DNA of 36,881 nucleotides, taken from positions 1 to 36,881 of the forward strand of contig DAOTXN010000150.1 of assembly GCA_034435435.1 (NCBI GenBank), given 5' to 3'. The notes below the pieces were generated by a model, which saw only the letters and a program-made list of their open reading frames with translations, was not told the DNA's origin and searched no databases. Made by a program: the position numbers and the translations under genes. Shown piece by piece: positions 25,635 to 33,368 of this stretch. The first letter of the stretch is position 1. The number at the start of each line of letters is the position of its first letter. This stretch comes from DAOTXN01 sp034435435. Lineage in GTDB: Bacteria > Chloroflexota > Anaerolineae > S140-20.

Positions 25635-26800
25635 AAAAAGACTATGAGTTTATCGTGATCGGCTGCGGCGGCATTGGCAGCGCCGCCTTGTACTGGCTGG
25701 CCCGTCACGCGGGGCGCGAGGTGTTGGGGCTGGAGCGCTTCCATCTGGGCCACGACTATGGCGGGTCGCAGGACCACTCGCGCATTATCCGCCTGTCGTA
25801 TCACGATCCCGCTTACACGGCGCTCACTCCGCACACCTACACCGCCTGGCGGGTGGTCGAGGCCGAGTCGGGGGTGCAGTTGGTCTTCAAGACGGGCGGG
25901 CTGCAATTGGGCCCGGGCGACGAGAGCGGTCAGGTGGTCGAGGCATACGCCGCGGCGATGCGGGCGACGGGGATTCCTTTCGAGCAGTTGACGCCCGCCG
26001 AGGCCATGGCGCGCTTTCCGCAGTGGCGTTTGCACGAAACCGACCGGGTGCTGTATCAGCCCGACGACGGCTTGGTGGACCCGCGCAAGGCCAACGCGGT
26101 GCACACCACACTGGCCCGGGCGCGCGGGGCCACGATCCTGGAACAGACTCCTATTCAGCGTTTGCGCCTCCTGGCCGATGGCGTGGAGGTTGAAACGCCG
26201 GCCGGGCGTTTTATGGGCCGGCGCGTGGTCGTCGCAGCGGGGGCATGGACGAATCAAGTGTTGCAAAGCCTCGGCGTCCGCTTGCCGCTGACCGTGACGG
26301 AGGAGCAAGTGACCTATTTCGCCACGCCGCACCTGCGCGATTTTGCGCCCGACCGCTTTCCGATCTGGATCTGGCACGGGCGGGAGAACTTTTACGGCTT
26401 TCCCGTGTACGGCGAGGTGGCGACCAAGGCTGGCCAGGACCTGGGAGGCGACGTGGTGACGGTGGACACGCGCACGCTGAAACCCAACCCGCGCCCCCTG
26501 GAAAAGCTGCAGGCGTTTCTGGCCGAGCGCGTCCCGGGTTTTCTGGGACCGGTGCTGTACACCAAGCCCTGCCTCTACACCATGCCCCCCGACCGCAACT
26601 TTGTGGTGGACACCCTCCCAGAGCACCCCCAGATCGCCGTGGTGATTGGGGCCGGGCATGCCTTCAAGTTCGCGGCGCTGCTGGGCCGCATCTTGTGTGA
26701 TTTGGCGGTGGAGGGCAAAACCGTCTATCCGATTGCCGCGTTCAGCTTGCGGCGTCCGGCCATCACAGACCCCGATTTTCCGTTGGCGCTCGACATCTGA
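25631..26800 (+). CDS. Monomeric sarcosine oxidase / N-methyl amino acid oxidase-like flavoenzyme
   Basis: The 389-residue FAD enzyme has an N-terminal Rossmann motif GCGGIGSAALYWLA, SRIIRLSYHDP after it, a Lys (266) in YGFPVYGEVATKAG aligning with the oxygen-activating Lys265 of monomeric sarcosine oxidase, and Cys314 in KPCLYTMPPD where that enzyme attaches FAD covalently. A C-terminal GAGHAFKF segment matches the family. It should oxidise an N-methyl amine, yielding formaldehyde and hydrogen peroxide. The His269 position is Asp here, so the exact substrate may differ from sarcosine. GTG 25631 overlaps the upstream stop. Coupling to a BHMT-like gene suggests stepwise demethylation of betaine-derived compounds. 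Confidence 0.9.
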   Translation: MKKDYEFIVIGCGGIGSAALYWLARHAGREVLGLERFHLGHDYGGSQDHSRIIRLSYHDPAYTALTPHTYTAWRVVEAESGVQLVFKTGGLQLGPGDESGQVVEAYAAAMRATGIPFEQLTPAEAMARFPQWRLHETDRVLYQPDDGLVDPRKANAVHTTLARARGATILEQTPIQRLRLLADGVEVETPAGRFMGRRVVVAAGAWTNQVLQSLGVRLPLTVTEEQVTYFATPHLRDFAPDRFPIWIWHGRENFYGFPVYGEVATKAGQDLGGDVVTVDTRTLKPNPRPLEKLQAFLAERVPGFLGPVLYTKPCLYTMPPDRNFVVDTLPEHPQIAVVIGAGHAFKFAALLGRILCDLAVEGKTVYPIAAFSLRRPAITDPDFPLALDI

Positions 26801-26820
26801 ATTTCCGGGGTCCGCCCCCC

Positions 26821-27636
26821 TCAAAAAGAAGGCGGGGTGTTTACCCACACGAGACGGGTTTGACTGTCGCCATTGTTTTCCCAGCGATGAAATTGTGAGC
26901 TGGGAAAATAGAGACAGTCCCCCGCCTCCAGGTGATAATGCTCGCTCTCGTCCAGGTAAAAGTTCAGGCTGCCTTGCAAGACGAAAATCAGCTCTTCTCC
27001 CTCGTGGGAATAGGCCCCCTCGCTGCTGGCCCCCGCCTCCAGCACAAAGTACTGCGCTTCCATCATAGCCGGGCCGTGGGTCAACTGCTCAATGCGCACA
27101 CCCGCACGCGGGTGTGCAAACACCTGCCGCTCGGCGGCTTTTACCAGTTTGCGACCGCCGCTCGACGCGCCATTGTACAAATCCGGCAGGTGAATCTTGT
27201 AGGCGAGAGACAACTTGAGCAGCGAAGCCAACGAGATGCCCGTTGCGCCCCGCTCGGCCGCGCTCAAGAAAGAAACAGATAGGCCGGTTTGTTTGCTGAC
27301 CTGCTCCAGCGTCAGGTTCTGCTGTAAACGCAGCACCCGCAGCTTGCGGCCCAATTCATCCTGCTGTCCGGCGCCGGCCTGAGGCGACAATGGGCCGGAT
27401 TCCGGTTGCACATTGGCCAATTCACGCCGGATGGCGGCCAGGTTCAGCTTTTGAACGCCGCGCAAGTATTGGATCCGGCGCAGGCGAATGACATCGTCCT
27501 CGCAGTAGAGGCGGCGCCCCGCCTGGCTGCGCTGCGGTAAAATCAACCCCTCTCGCTCCCACAGGCGCAGCGTGGCCGGACTCACGCCCACGAACTGCGC
27601 CGCCTCTTTGATGGAATATCTCAGGCTGTCGGGCAC
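26821..27636 (-). CDS. MerR-HTH / XRE-HTH / cupin regulator
   Basis: This 271-residue transcription factor fuses three domains: a MerR winged helix (about 6-75, YSIKEAAQFVGVSPATLRLWEREGLI), an XRE helix-turn-helix (about 95-152, LGRKLRVLRLQQNLTLEQVSKQTGLS), and a C-terminal cupin (about 185-268, with SHEGEELIFVLQGSLNFYL and LEAGDCLYFPSSQFHRWEN). The cupin probably binds the effector. The usual MerR C-terminal dimerising coil and its effector domain are absent. GTG 27636 has GGGGAGG upstream and overlaps the HyuA-like stop by 16 bases, so it is the last gene of the mttB operon. It probably controls this or the convergent methyltransferase operon. Confidence 0.88.
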   Translation of the reverse strand: MPDSLRYSIKEAAQFVGVSPATLRLWEREGLILPQRSQAGRRLYCEDDVIRLRRIQYLRGVQKLNLAAIRRELANVQPESGPLSPQAGAGQQDELGRKLRVLRLQQNLTLEQVSKQTGLSVSFLSAAERGATGISLASLLKLSLAYKIHLPDLYNGASSGGRKLVKAAERQVFAHPRAGVRIEQLTHGPAMMEAQYFVLEAGASSEGAYSHEGEELIFVLQGSLNFYLDESEHYHLEAGDCLYFPSSQFHRWENNGDSQTRLVWVNTPPSF

Positions 27637-29612
27637 GTGACCTCCCCGACCATACTAGGCCGGCCCGTCGCACAGGCCCTCAACGTCACTTCAGACAAAC
27701 CCCCCAGGGCCACGCACTGCCGATCCACCTGCACCGAGATCGTCTCGGCTCCGGCCTTGCGCGCCGCTTGAGTGGCCAGCTCGATGGCCAGGGCTTCGGC
27801 CCGGGTCACGGCCCCAGCCAGAGAATCCCACACTTCCCGGCCCCGGGGCGAGTGGACCAGGTAGGTTAACGTGCCGGCCCCCTGAACGTGGGGTTGCACC
27901 AGGATCTCTACCGTGTGGGTGATGCCGGCGACGACCGCGCCTACGGCGTTGCCCACCTCGGCGTGGGTCGGGATGATGCAGCGAGTGTGCAGCTTGGCGG
28001 CAACCTGCGGCATAAAGCTGGCCACGGGCGCGCCAATGGCGACGATGGGATCGCGCACTTGCAAAGAGCCGCCCAGGGTGGCCCCGACTCCGCCGCCCAG
28101 CAGCCGCTCCAGCAGGAAATCCCAGGCCCGCGGCGCGGGGAACAGGCCGTGTCCGGTCCTGTCGCTCACCAGCTTGTCCAGGATCTCCCGGGTCACCGCG
28201 TTGACTATCTGTTCCAGCACTTGTTCGGCCAGCTTTTCCACCGCGATGTCCAGTTGCCGGGCCACCACCTCGGCCCCGGCGCGGGCCGCGTCGCCGTCGC
28301 CGCCGATCCCGGCGAGCTCTGACCACAGGATGTCGGTGGGCGTCAGGCCGGCACGCCGGACGAGTCCCATCGTCTCCAGCCGCTCGACGGGGGCCAGATG
28401 GCCGCTCAGGGTGCGGTACAGTTGAAACAGGGGCGCCGGGCCTTGCTGCAACACGTCGATGACGCAGGCTTCCGCCGCGCCCAGATTCCAACCGTCCGGC
28501 GAGCGGGCCAGGGTTGCAAAATCGGTCGGCTGGATGCCCACCTCGTCCAGGCCGGCGTGGGCAGCGCGCTCCAGTTCCCGGACGACCTGAGGCCAGGCGG
28601 CGCCAAGCCGGCACAGCGGGATGGCGCGGCGGGGACCGATGCGCAAGATGTCGCCCTTGTCCACCCGGATGTGGCTGTCGCCGCCCATGCCGACGGTGCG
28701 CAGATCGGCGGCCTGGACGCAGGTCTGCCAGCCGCCCACCGTCGCGCCAGCCGGGTTGTTCCAGGGCCGACCATCTTGCAAGATGGCGATGTCGGTGGTG
28801 GTGCCGCCCATGTCCACGACGATGGCGTGGCGCTGGTCGGTGAGAAACTCGGCGCCGATGGCGCTGGCCGCCGGACCGGAGAGAATCGTCTCCACCGGGC
28901 GCTGGCGGGCGACGTCCTCACTGATGAGCGAGCCATCCCCCTTGACCACCATCAGCGGGGCAGCGATCCCTTTTTCTGCAAGCACCTTTTTTACGGAATC
29001 TATCAAATGCTGGATCATCGGCAGCAGGCGGGCGTTGAGCACCACCGTAGACACCCGTTTCAGCGCGTTGAGTTGGCTAGTCAGTTCGTGCCCGCAGACC
29101 ACCGGCGCGGCAGCCAGATCGTCGATCATCTCACGCAGGCGCAGCTCGTGATCGGGGTTCATCACGCTAAAATAGCCAGATACCGCAAAAGCGTCCACCC
29201 GCTCCCGAAATTCGAGGATAACCTGGCGGGCCGCCTCGACGTCCAGTGGGCAGGCCGGCTCGCCCTTGACGTCGTGCCCGCCGGCGATGTAGCGCATGGC
29301 CTCTACCGGCAGACGCCTGGCCAGGCCGCTGCGTTGCATAATCTCCTGGTCATAGCCGACCAACAGCAACGCCACGCGACCGCCGCGCCCCTCCACGATG
29401 GCGTTGGTAGCCAGCGTGGTCGAGATAGAGACCAACTTGACCTGTTTGCCGTCCAGAGCGCCCAACGACGCGATGGCCTCGGCCACGCCGAGGGCCAGGT
29501 CGTGGGGCGTGGTGAGGGCCTTGGCTTTGCGCTGCACCTGGCCGCTGTCCACGTCTAGCAGCACGGCGTCTGTGTAAGTTCCGCCGGTGTCAATGCCAAT
29601 CGCCAGCTTCAA
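27621..29612 (-). CDS. HyuA-type hydantoinase/oxoprolinase-family ASKHA protein
   Basis: This 663-residue protein has the ASKHA phosphate-binding motifs GIDTGGTYTDAV at residues 6-17 and VDMGGTTTDIAIL near 266-278, characteristic of the ATP-dependent hydantoinase/5-oxoprolinase A subunit. No HyuB subunit gene is present in the window. Its position directly after a corrinoid protein and MttB suggests work on a corrinoid system, perhaps reactivating oxidised cobalamin as other ASKHA proteins do, or opening a ring-containing methylated substrate. Neither is proven. The start is a TTG at 29610-29612 overlapping the corrinoid protein stop (TTGA), a translational coupling. Confidence 0.85.
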   Translation of the reverse strand: MKLAIGIDTGGTYTDAVLLDVDSGQVQRKAKALTTPHDLALGVAEAIASLGALDGKQVKLVSISTTLATNAIVEGRGGRVALLLVGYDQEIMQRSGLARRLPVEAMRYIAGGHDVKGEPACPLDVEAARQVILEFRERVDAFAVSGYFSVMNPDHELRLREMIDDLAAAPVVCGHELTSQLNALKRVSTVVLNARLLPMIQHLIDSVKKVLAEKGIAAPLMVVKGDGSLISEDVARQRPVETILSGPAASAIGAEFLTDQRHAIVVDMGGTTTDIAILQDGRPWNNPAGATVGGWQTCVQAADLRTVGMGGDSHIRVDKGDILRIGPRRAIPLCRLGAAWPQVVRELERAAHAGLDEVGIQPTDFATLARSPDGWNLGAAEACVIDVLQQGPAPLFQLYRTLSGHLAPVERLETMGLVRRAGLTPTDILWSELAGIGGDGDAARAGAEVVARQLDIAVEKLAEQVLEQIVNAVTREILDKLVSDRTGHGLFPAPRAWDFLLERLLGGGVGATLGGSLQVRDPIVAIGAPVASFMPQVAAKLHTRCIIPTHAEVGNAVGAVVAGITHTVEILVQPHVQGAGTLTYLVHSPRGREVWDSLAGAVTRAEALAIELATQAARKAGAETISVQVDRQCVALGGLSEVTLRACATGRPSMVGEVTCPTA

Positions 29613-30253
29613 TGTACGACCACCCCGTCCAGCAGCTCGCGCGCCTTGGCCACCGCTGTTGCCCCGTCGGGCGCATAGCCGTCGGCCCCGATGGCCGCGG
29701 CAAACTGTTGCGTGACCGGCGCCCCACCGACCAACACCTTGACCGAATCGCGCAGCCCGGCCTCTTCCAGGGAGCGGATGGTGTCGCGCATAAAGGGCAG
29801 TGTGGTGGTCAGCAGGGCGCTCATCGCCACGATCTCGGGTTGGCGCGCTTTGACCGCCGCGACGAAAGCGGCCGGCGAGACGTCCACTCCCAGGTTATGC
29901 ACTTCAAAGCTGGCCCCTTCGAGCATCATCGCCACTAGGTTTTTACCGATGTCGTGCAGATCTCCCTTCACGGTGCCAATGACCACCCTGCCTCGCAGCT
30001 TGGTGTCCGCCGCCGAAAGGTAGGGTCGGATCACGTCCAGGCCGGCGTGCAGGGCTTGAGCCGCCAGCATCACCTCTGGAATGAACATGGCGCCGATCTG
30101 CCATTCCTCGCCTACCGTATCCATCGCTGCTACCATCACGTCCAGGATGGCCCGCGCTGCGTGACCGCCGTCCAAAGCTTTTTGTGCGGCGTCGCGTGCG
30201 GCATCCCCATCGCCAGCGATAACTGTCTGCCTGACTTGTTCTAACGCTTCCAT
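29609..30253 (-). CDS. Methyltransferase cognate corrinoid protein (MttC/MtgC type)
   Basis: This 214-residue protein carries the methyl group on cobalamin between a methyltransferase pair. A helical cap (about 1-85, ending MFIPEVMLAAQALHAGL) precedes the B12-binding Rossmann domain. The cobalt ligand His100 lies in GTVKGDLHDIGKN, a perfect DxHxxG motif, and later SALLTTTL and GGAPV motifs contact the nucleotide tail. I use ATG 30253 because AGGAGG lies 7 bases upstream; the TTG at 30259 would overlap it. The MttB-like gene ends 13 bases upstream. The HyuA-like gene overlaps its stop. Confidence 0.93.
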   Translation of the reverse strand: MEALEQVRQTVIAGDGDAARDAAQKALDGGHAARAILDVMVAAMDTVGEEWQIGAMFIPEVMLAAQALHAGLDVIRPYLSAADTKLRGRVVIGTVKGDLHDIGKNLVAMMLEGASFEVHNLGVDVSPAAFVAAVKARQPEIVAMSALLTTTLPFMRDTIRSLEEAGLRDSVKVLVGGAPVTQQFAAAIGADGYAPDGATAVAKARELLDGVVVH

Positions 30254-30266
30254 AAGCAAGCCTCCT

Positions 30267-31817
30267 CTACAGTTTCTTCCCGCCGCTGGCCACGGCGTCT
30301 ACGAGGGCGCCATACGAGCCATATTCCTCCGGCCCGCTGGCCCCGCCCCAGGCGTGAGAGAGTTTGCCTTCCGCGGCCGCTTTGTCGGCGGCGGCGACGA
30401 TGCGGTCCAATTCGGCCGCCAGCCTGGGGTCCAGAGGTTCGGCGCGGTGCTCGGCCAGGATCTTGCGAGCGCGCTCGCGAGCCATTTCGGTGGCGTCTTT
30501 TTTGCCCCGGCTCTCCCACACTCCCCGCACAAAGCGGTTGATGGCCTTGGGCACAAAGAACTCGGTCTTGTAATAGTTGAGCGTGTGGGGGTCGATGAGA
30601 TAGTTGCCGTCGGGAGCGACCCGCATGATGGCCTCCATGCCCAGCGTCTCATCGCTTAGCTCGACGCCGCGCATCAGCCGTCGGATCATGCCGATGGCGT
30701 CGTTGTCCATCACCAGCAATACCGGGTCGTAGGTGTAGCAATGTTCGACGTGGCCCAGGCCGGCGAGCACGTTGGCCCCGCTCAGCGCAGGCAGCAGCAT
30801 GTTGACCATACGCTCTGTCGCGGATTGTGAGTCGGCCAGCATCGAATCGGCCACCGCGCCGAACAGGTTGGACGGCATGTGATACAGCTCGGCGGCAAGC
30901 TGCGCCTGGCAGGCCGACATCATGGCCGCCTCCATCCGGCCCTGCAACGACAGGCCCGTCCAGGAATCGAGGATCAGGTTGCGCGGCGCATACATCAGCG
31001 GCATGCCAGGGAAGGCGCTCTGGGCGATGCAGATGCCCGCCAGGATCTCGACGTTGGCCTGTAGCAGCGCGCCGGCCAGGGTCACCGGGCAGGTAGCGCC
31101 GGCAATGGGCATGGTGTTCAACTCGATGGGCACGTGCAGCGGGCCGACGGTGAACAGAATGTCCAGCGCGTAGGGTAAAAATTTGAGGGGAGACAGCGCC
31201 GAGGTCAGTACGCTGAGCAAGGGGCGCTTTTTCACTTCTGCGTCGCTGCCCTGCACGGCCTGAATCATCTCGACCATGTAGCCGACGCCCTTGCCGGTGT
31301 AGGGCTGCACCTCGACGTGTTTGACGCTATGTTCCAGCATGAGGCGCAGGATGTGCACGTCGCGGGTGTCCAGGTTCATGTCGTCAGGATAGATGGACGC
31401 GACATAGTCGATTTGCTCCAGTCCGTCGGCTAGAGTGATCCACTCGACCAGGTCTTTGGTCAGGACCTTGCGCCACTGGCGGGTTTCCAGGTCAATGTAG
31501 CCTTCGCCGCCGGTCAGCGGGCGGGTGTGAAACTCGCCGCCGACTTGCGCCGCCAGGTCGTGCTCGGGCGCACGGGCGCCGTAAACGATGCGTCGGGGTA
31601 CGTGCTTGATACATTCTTCTACCAGGCGCTTGGGAAAGCGCACCCGGGCGCTGCCCTTTTCCAATCTGGCGCCGGCCTGCTCCAGCGTTTCCAGGGCCTT
31701 GCGATGGTTGATGTTCAAACCGACCTGTTCCAGGATTTCTAGCGACTGTGCGTGGATTTTGTGCATACCGTCGTCGGTGAGAAGCCGCAAATGCGGCCTG
31801 AGCGCAGTTTGAGTCAT
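30267..31817 (-). CDS. MttB-family trimethylamine/betaine methyltransferase, non-pyrrolysine
   Basis: The 516-residue TIM-barrel protein transfers a methyl group from a quaternary or tertiary amine to its corrinoid partner encoded next. Archaeal MttB has pyrrolysine at 334 encoded by an internal TAG. Here the frame is open and the matching segment ADSQSATER has Thr334 (codon 30816-30818). Non-Pyl relatives such as MtgB use glycine betaine, but other substrates (proline betaine, carnitine) are also known in this family, so the substrate is open. ATG 31817 has AAAGGAGG 7 bases upstream. The terminal TAG is followed by the next gene's ribosome site, so readthrough is not indicated. Confidence 0.92.
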   Translation of the reverse strand: MTQTALRPHLRLLTDDGMHKIHAQSLEILEQVGLNINHRKALETLEQAGARLEKGSARVRFPKRLVEECIKHVPRRIVYGARAPEHDLAAQVGGEFHTRPLTGGEGYIDLETRQWRKVLTKDLVEWITLADGLEQIDYVASIYPDDMNLDTRDVHILRLMLEHSVKHVEVQPYTGKGVGYMVEMIQAVQGSDAEVKKRPLLSVLTSALSPLKFLPYALDILFTVGPLHVPIELNTMPIAGATCPVTLAGALLQANVEILAGICIAQSAFPGMPLMYAPRNLILDSWTGLSLQGRMEAAMMSACQAQLAAELYHMPSNLFGAVADSMLADSQSATERMVNMLLPALSGANVLAGLGHVEHCYTYDPVLLVMDNDAIGMIRRLMRGVELSDETLGMEAIMRVAPDGNYLIDPHTLNYYKTEFFVPKAINRFVRGVWESRGKKDATEMARERARKILAEHRAEPLDPRLAAELDRIVAAADKAAAEGKLSHAWGGASGPEEYGSYGALVDAVASGGKKL

Positions 31818-31907
31818 TCCATTACCTCCTTTCGTAAGAGCTTGTCCTCCAAAGCATAGAGGCGCAATTCAACGCCGCGCCGCACACCCTACCTGTCCCG
31901 CGACGGA

Positions 31908-32327
31908 TCAGGGCAAGATAGGTTCTGCCGGGCGTACAAACACCATGCCACAGCTCAGACAGTGGCGCCGGTTCGAGGGAGCAGCCGTGGCCAGCACGCG
32001 GTGAACAAAGCCGCAATGCGGGCAAGTCGCCTGAAACCATTGCCATCCGTGTGCGGCTGCTTGCTGTGGGCTGATCATGCCCAGGTATTCCCAGGCTTCT
32101 GCTCCGTATGGAAACGTGCTCTGGGCTACGGCCTGAAAGATATCCCCTTGCTCGTCCGGGTCCACCTGGGGCATCTGGCCAGAATACACGTCGCTGTCAT
32201 GAAACCAGATCGCCGGGCCGAACATTCCCTGACCCAGGTCCAGAATGACCTGCTCGCCGTGTTGCGGATGACGAAATTTCATGCCTGCCCGGAGAGTTTT
32301 GAACGGCATTTCGGCCAATGTGCTCAT
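31908..32327 (-). CDS. Small zinc-ribbon protein, unknown function
   Basis: The 139-residue protein has no family I can name. It contains a basic N-terminal part (KTLRAGMKFRHPQHGEQVIL), an aromatic middle and a C-terminal zinc ribbon CPHC...CLSC. ATG 32327 has GGAGG at 5-base spacing. A longer frame begins at ATG 32405, whose position exactly 7 bases after a -10 element suggests a leaderless start adding 26 residues; I cannot decide between them. It is 90 bases upstream of the MttB-family gene on the same strand and could belong to that operon. Its promoter overlaps a 19-base palindrome. Confidence 0.7.
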   Translation of the reverse strand: MSTLAEMPFKTLRAGMKFRHPQHGEQVILDLGQGMFGPAIWFHDSDVYSGQMPQVDPDEQGDIFQAVAQSTFPYGAEAWEYLGMISPQQAAAHGWQWFQATCPHCGFVHRVLATAAPSNRRHCLSCGMVFVRPAEPILP

Positions 32328-32399
32328 TAGCGCCTCCCACATTCTGGTCAACTTGGTTCTACCTGGGCTGCTTTCCGATGAGAAATTCCAGTAACCTTG

Positions 32400-32418
32400 T
32401 ATCATTGCTACAATGATA
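32400..32418. promoter_or_regulatory. Operator-like palindrome TATCATTG-CTA-CAATGATA
   Basis: Perfect 8-base arms around CTA. The palindrome covers the -10 element of the minus-strand promoter and the leaderless start candidate at 32405. A dimeric repressor here would block transcription of the zinc-ribbon gene and possibly the mttB operon beyond it. The regulator is unknown. Confidence 0.6.
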
Positions 32419-32440
32419 GTGCAAACTCGAATCTTGTCAA
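32413..32440 (-). promoter_or_regulatory. Promoter for zinc-ribbon gene, possibly leaderless
   Basis: On the minus strand TTGACA (32435-32440), a 16-base spacer, TATCAT (32413-32418), then TGTAGCA and ATG (32403-32405). The 7-base gap from -10 to ATG equals that at 1723/1731 and 32542/32550. Confidence 0.65.
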
Positions 32441-32513
32441 GTTGTGGCAGGGCGCATCAACAAGCGGCGCTTGTAAGAGCGCAACGGCCCCGGATGTGTA
32501 CTGGCGTCATCGC

Positions 32514-32542
32514 TTGCGCGAGTTTGCCGGTCCGAGTACAAT
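32514..32542 (+). promoter_or_regulatory. Promoter for tlyA operon, probably leaderless
   Basis: TTGCGC (32514-32519), a 17-base spacer, TACAAT (32537-32542). Seven bases later lies GTG at 32550, with a second GTG at 32547. No Shine-Dalgarno precedes either. Confidence 0.65.
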
Positions 32543-32549
32543 TCGTGTG

Positions 32550-33368
32550 GTGAAGCCAAAACCTGTGTCTGAATTGCGTAAACTACGTCTGGATATATTA
32601 TTGCTCGAACGAGGTCTGGCGTCCACGCGAGAGCAGAGTCGGCGACTTATTATGGCCGGGCAGGTGCGCGTGGCCGGCCAGGTGTCCGACAAGCCCGGCC
32701 GGCAGGTCGAGGCCGATGCCCAGCTCAGCGTGGATGAGGGTTTTCCTTTCGTCTCACGCGGCGGTCTCAAGCTTACGGCTGCACTGGACCACTTTGCAGT
32801 GGATGTGAGGGCAAGGGTCATAGCCGATGTGGGCGCGTCCACTGGCGGGTTCACGGATTGCTTGTTACAGCGCGGGGCCAGCCGTGTATATGCCATCGAC
32901 GTGGGTTATGGGCAGTTGGCCTGGGTGTTGCGGCAAGACCCGCGTGTAATTGTGATGGAACGGACCAACGCTCGTTTTTTGAAAACACTGCCCGAAGCGG
33001 TCGATCTGGTCACTATTGATGCTTCGTTTATCTCGCTGCGGCTGCTGTTGCCCGCAGTAAAGGGCTGGCTATGCGACAACGGCGCTGTTATCGCCTTGAT
33101 CAAGCCCCAATTTGAGGCCGGGCGCCGCCAGGTGGGGAAAAAAGGCGTGGTGCGCGACCCACAGGTGCACCGCCAGGTGCTCCTGGATGTGTTGGCCTGG
33201 GCTACGGCGCATGGGTGGGGTCTGCGGGGACTCATTCCCTCACCGTTGCGCGGGCCGGCAGGCAATGTCGAGTTTTTGGTCTATCTCAAGCCTGATCGGC
33301 CATCAGAGCAGATAGCCGCTGCTGCGGTCGAGGCCGCCCTGGCTTTAATAGAACAGGAGACGATATGA
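32550..33368 (+). CDS. tlyA: TlyA-family rRNA 2'-O-methyltransferase
   Basis: The 272-residue product has an N-terminal S4 RNA-binding domain (LDILLLERGLASTREQSRRLIMAGQVRV, about 12-70) and an FtsJ-like methyltransferase domain with SAM motif ADVGASTGGFTD and VDLVTIDASFISL, then IALIKPQFEAGRRQVGKKGVVRD, typical of the family. TlyA methylates 2'-hydroxyls on 16S or 23S rRNA; older annotations call it hemolysin. I choose GTG 32550 because the -10 lies 7 bases upstream and the S4 domain begins soon after; the open frame upstream to 32397 has no homology-like sequence. Its stop overlaps the kinase start (ATGA). Confidence 0.93.
   Translation: MKPKPVSELRKLRLDILLLERGLASTREQSRRLIMAGQVRVAGQVSDKPGRQVEADAQLSVDEGFPFVSRGGLKLTAALDHFAVDVRARVIADVGASTGGFTDCLLQRGASRVYAIDVGYGQLAWVLRQDPRVIVMERTNARFLKTLPEAVDLVTIDASFISLRLLLPAVKGWLCDNGAVIALIKPQFEAGRRQVGKKGVVRDPQVHRQVLLDVLAWATAHGWGLRGLIPSPLRGPAGNVEFLVYLKPDRPSEQIAAAAVEAALALIEQETI

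Noticed and set aside
26801..26835. Possible hairpin between the converging oxidase and MerR-like genes
   Set aside because: Only about five G/C pairs with a long loop and no T-run; not convincing as a terminator.
25610..26848. 412-residue open frame antisense to the sarcosine-oxidase-like gene
   Set aside because: Shadow frame of a conserved GC-rich gene; His/Arg/Gly-rich composition, no domain and no ribosome site. Similar long antisense frames at 28398-29558, 13098-14204, 15612-16592 and 22758-23474 were rejected for the same reason.
28771..28786. 16-base perfect palindrome CCATCTTG-CAAGATGG in the HyuA-like gene
   Set aside because: It encodes ILQDGRP, normal for the family at this place, so chance is more likely than an inserted element.
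30267..30269. TAG codon at the end of the MttB-family gene as possible pyrrolysine
   Set aside because: It lies after a full-length 516-residue protein and is followed at once by the Shine-Dalgarno of the corrinoid gene; the canonical Pyl site is Thr334.
32400..32418. Similarity of the palindrome to tetO half-sites
   Set aside because: Only the TATCATTG core is alike, spacing differs, and no TetR or efflux gene is adjacent.
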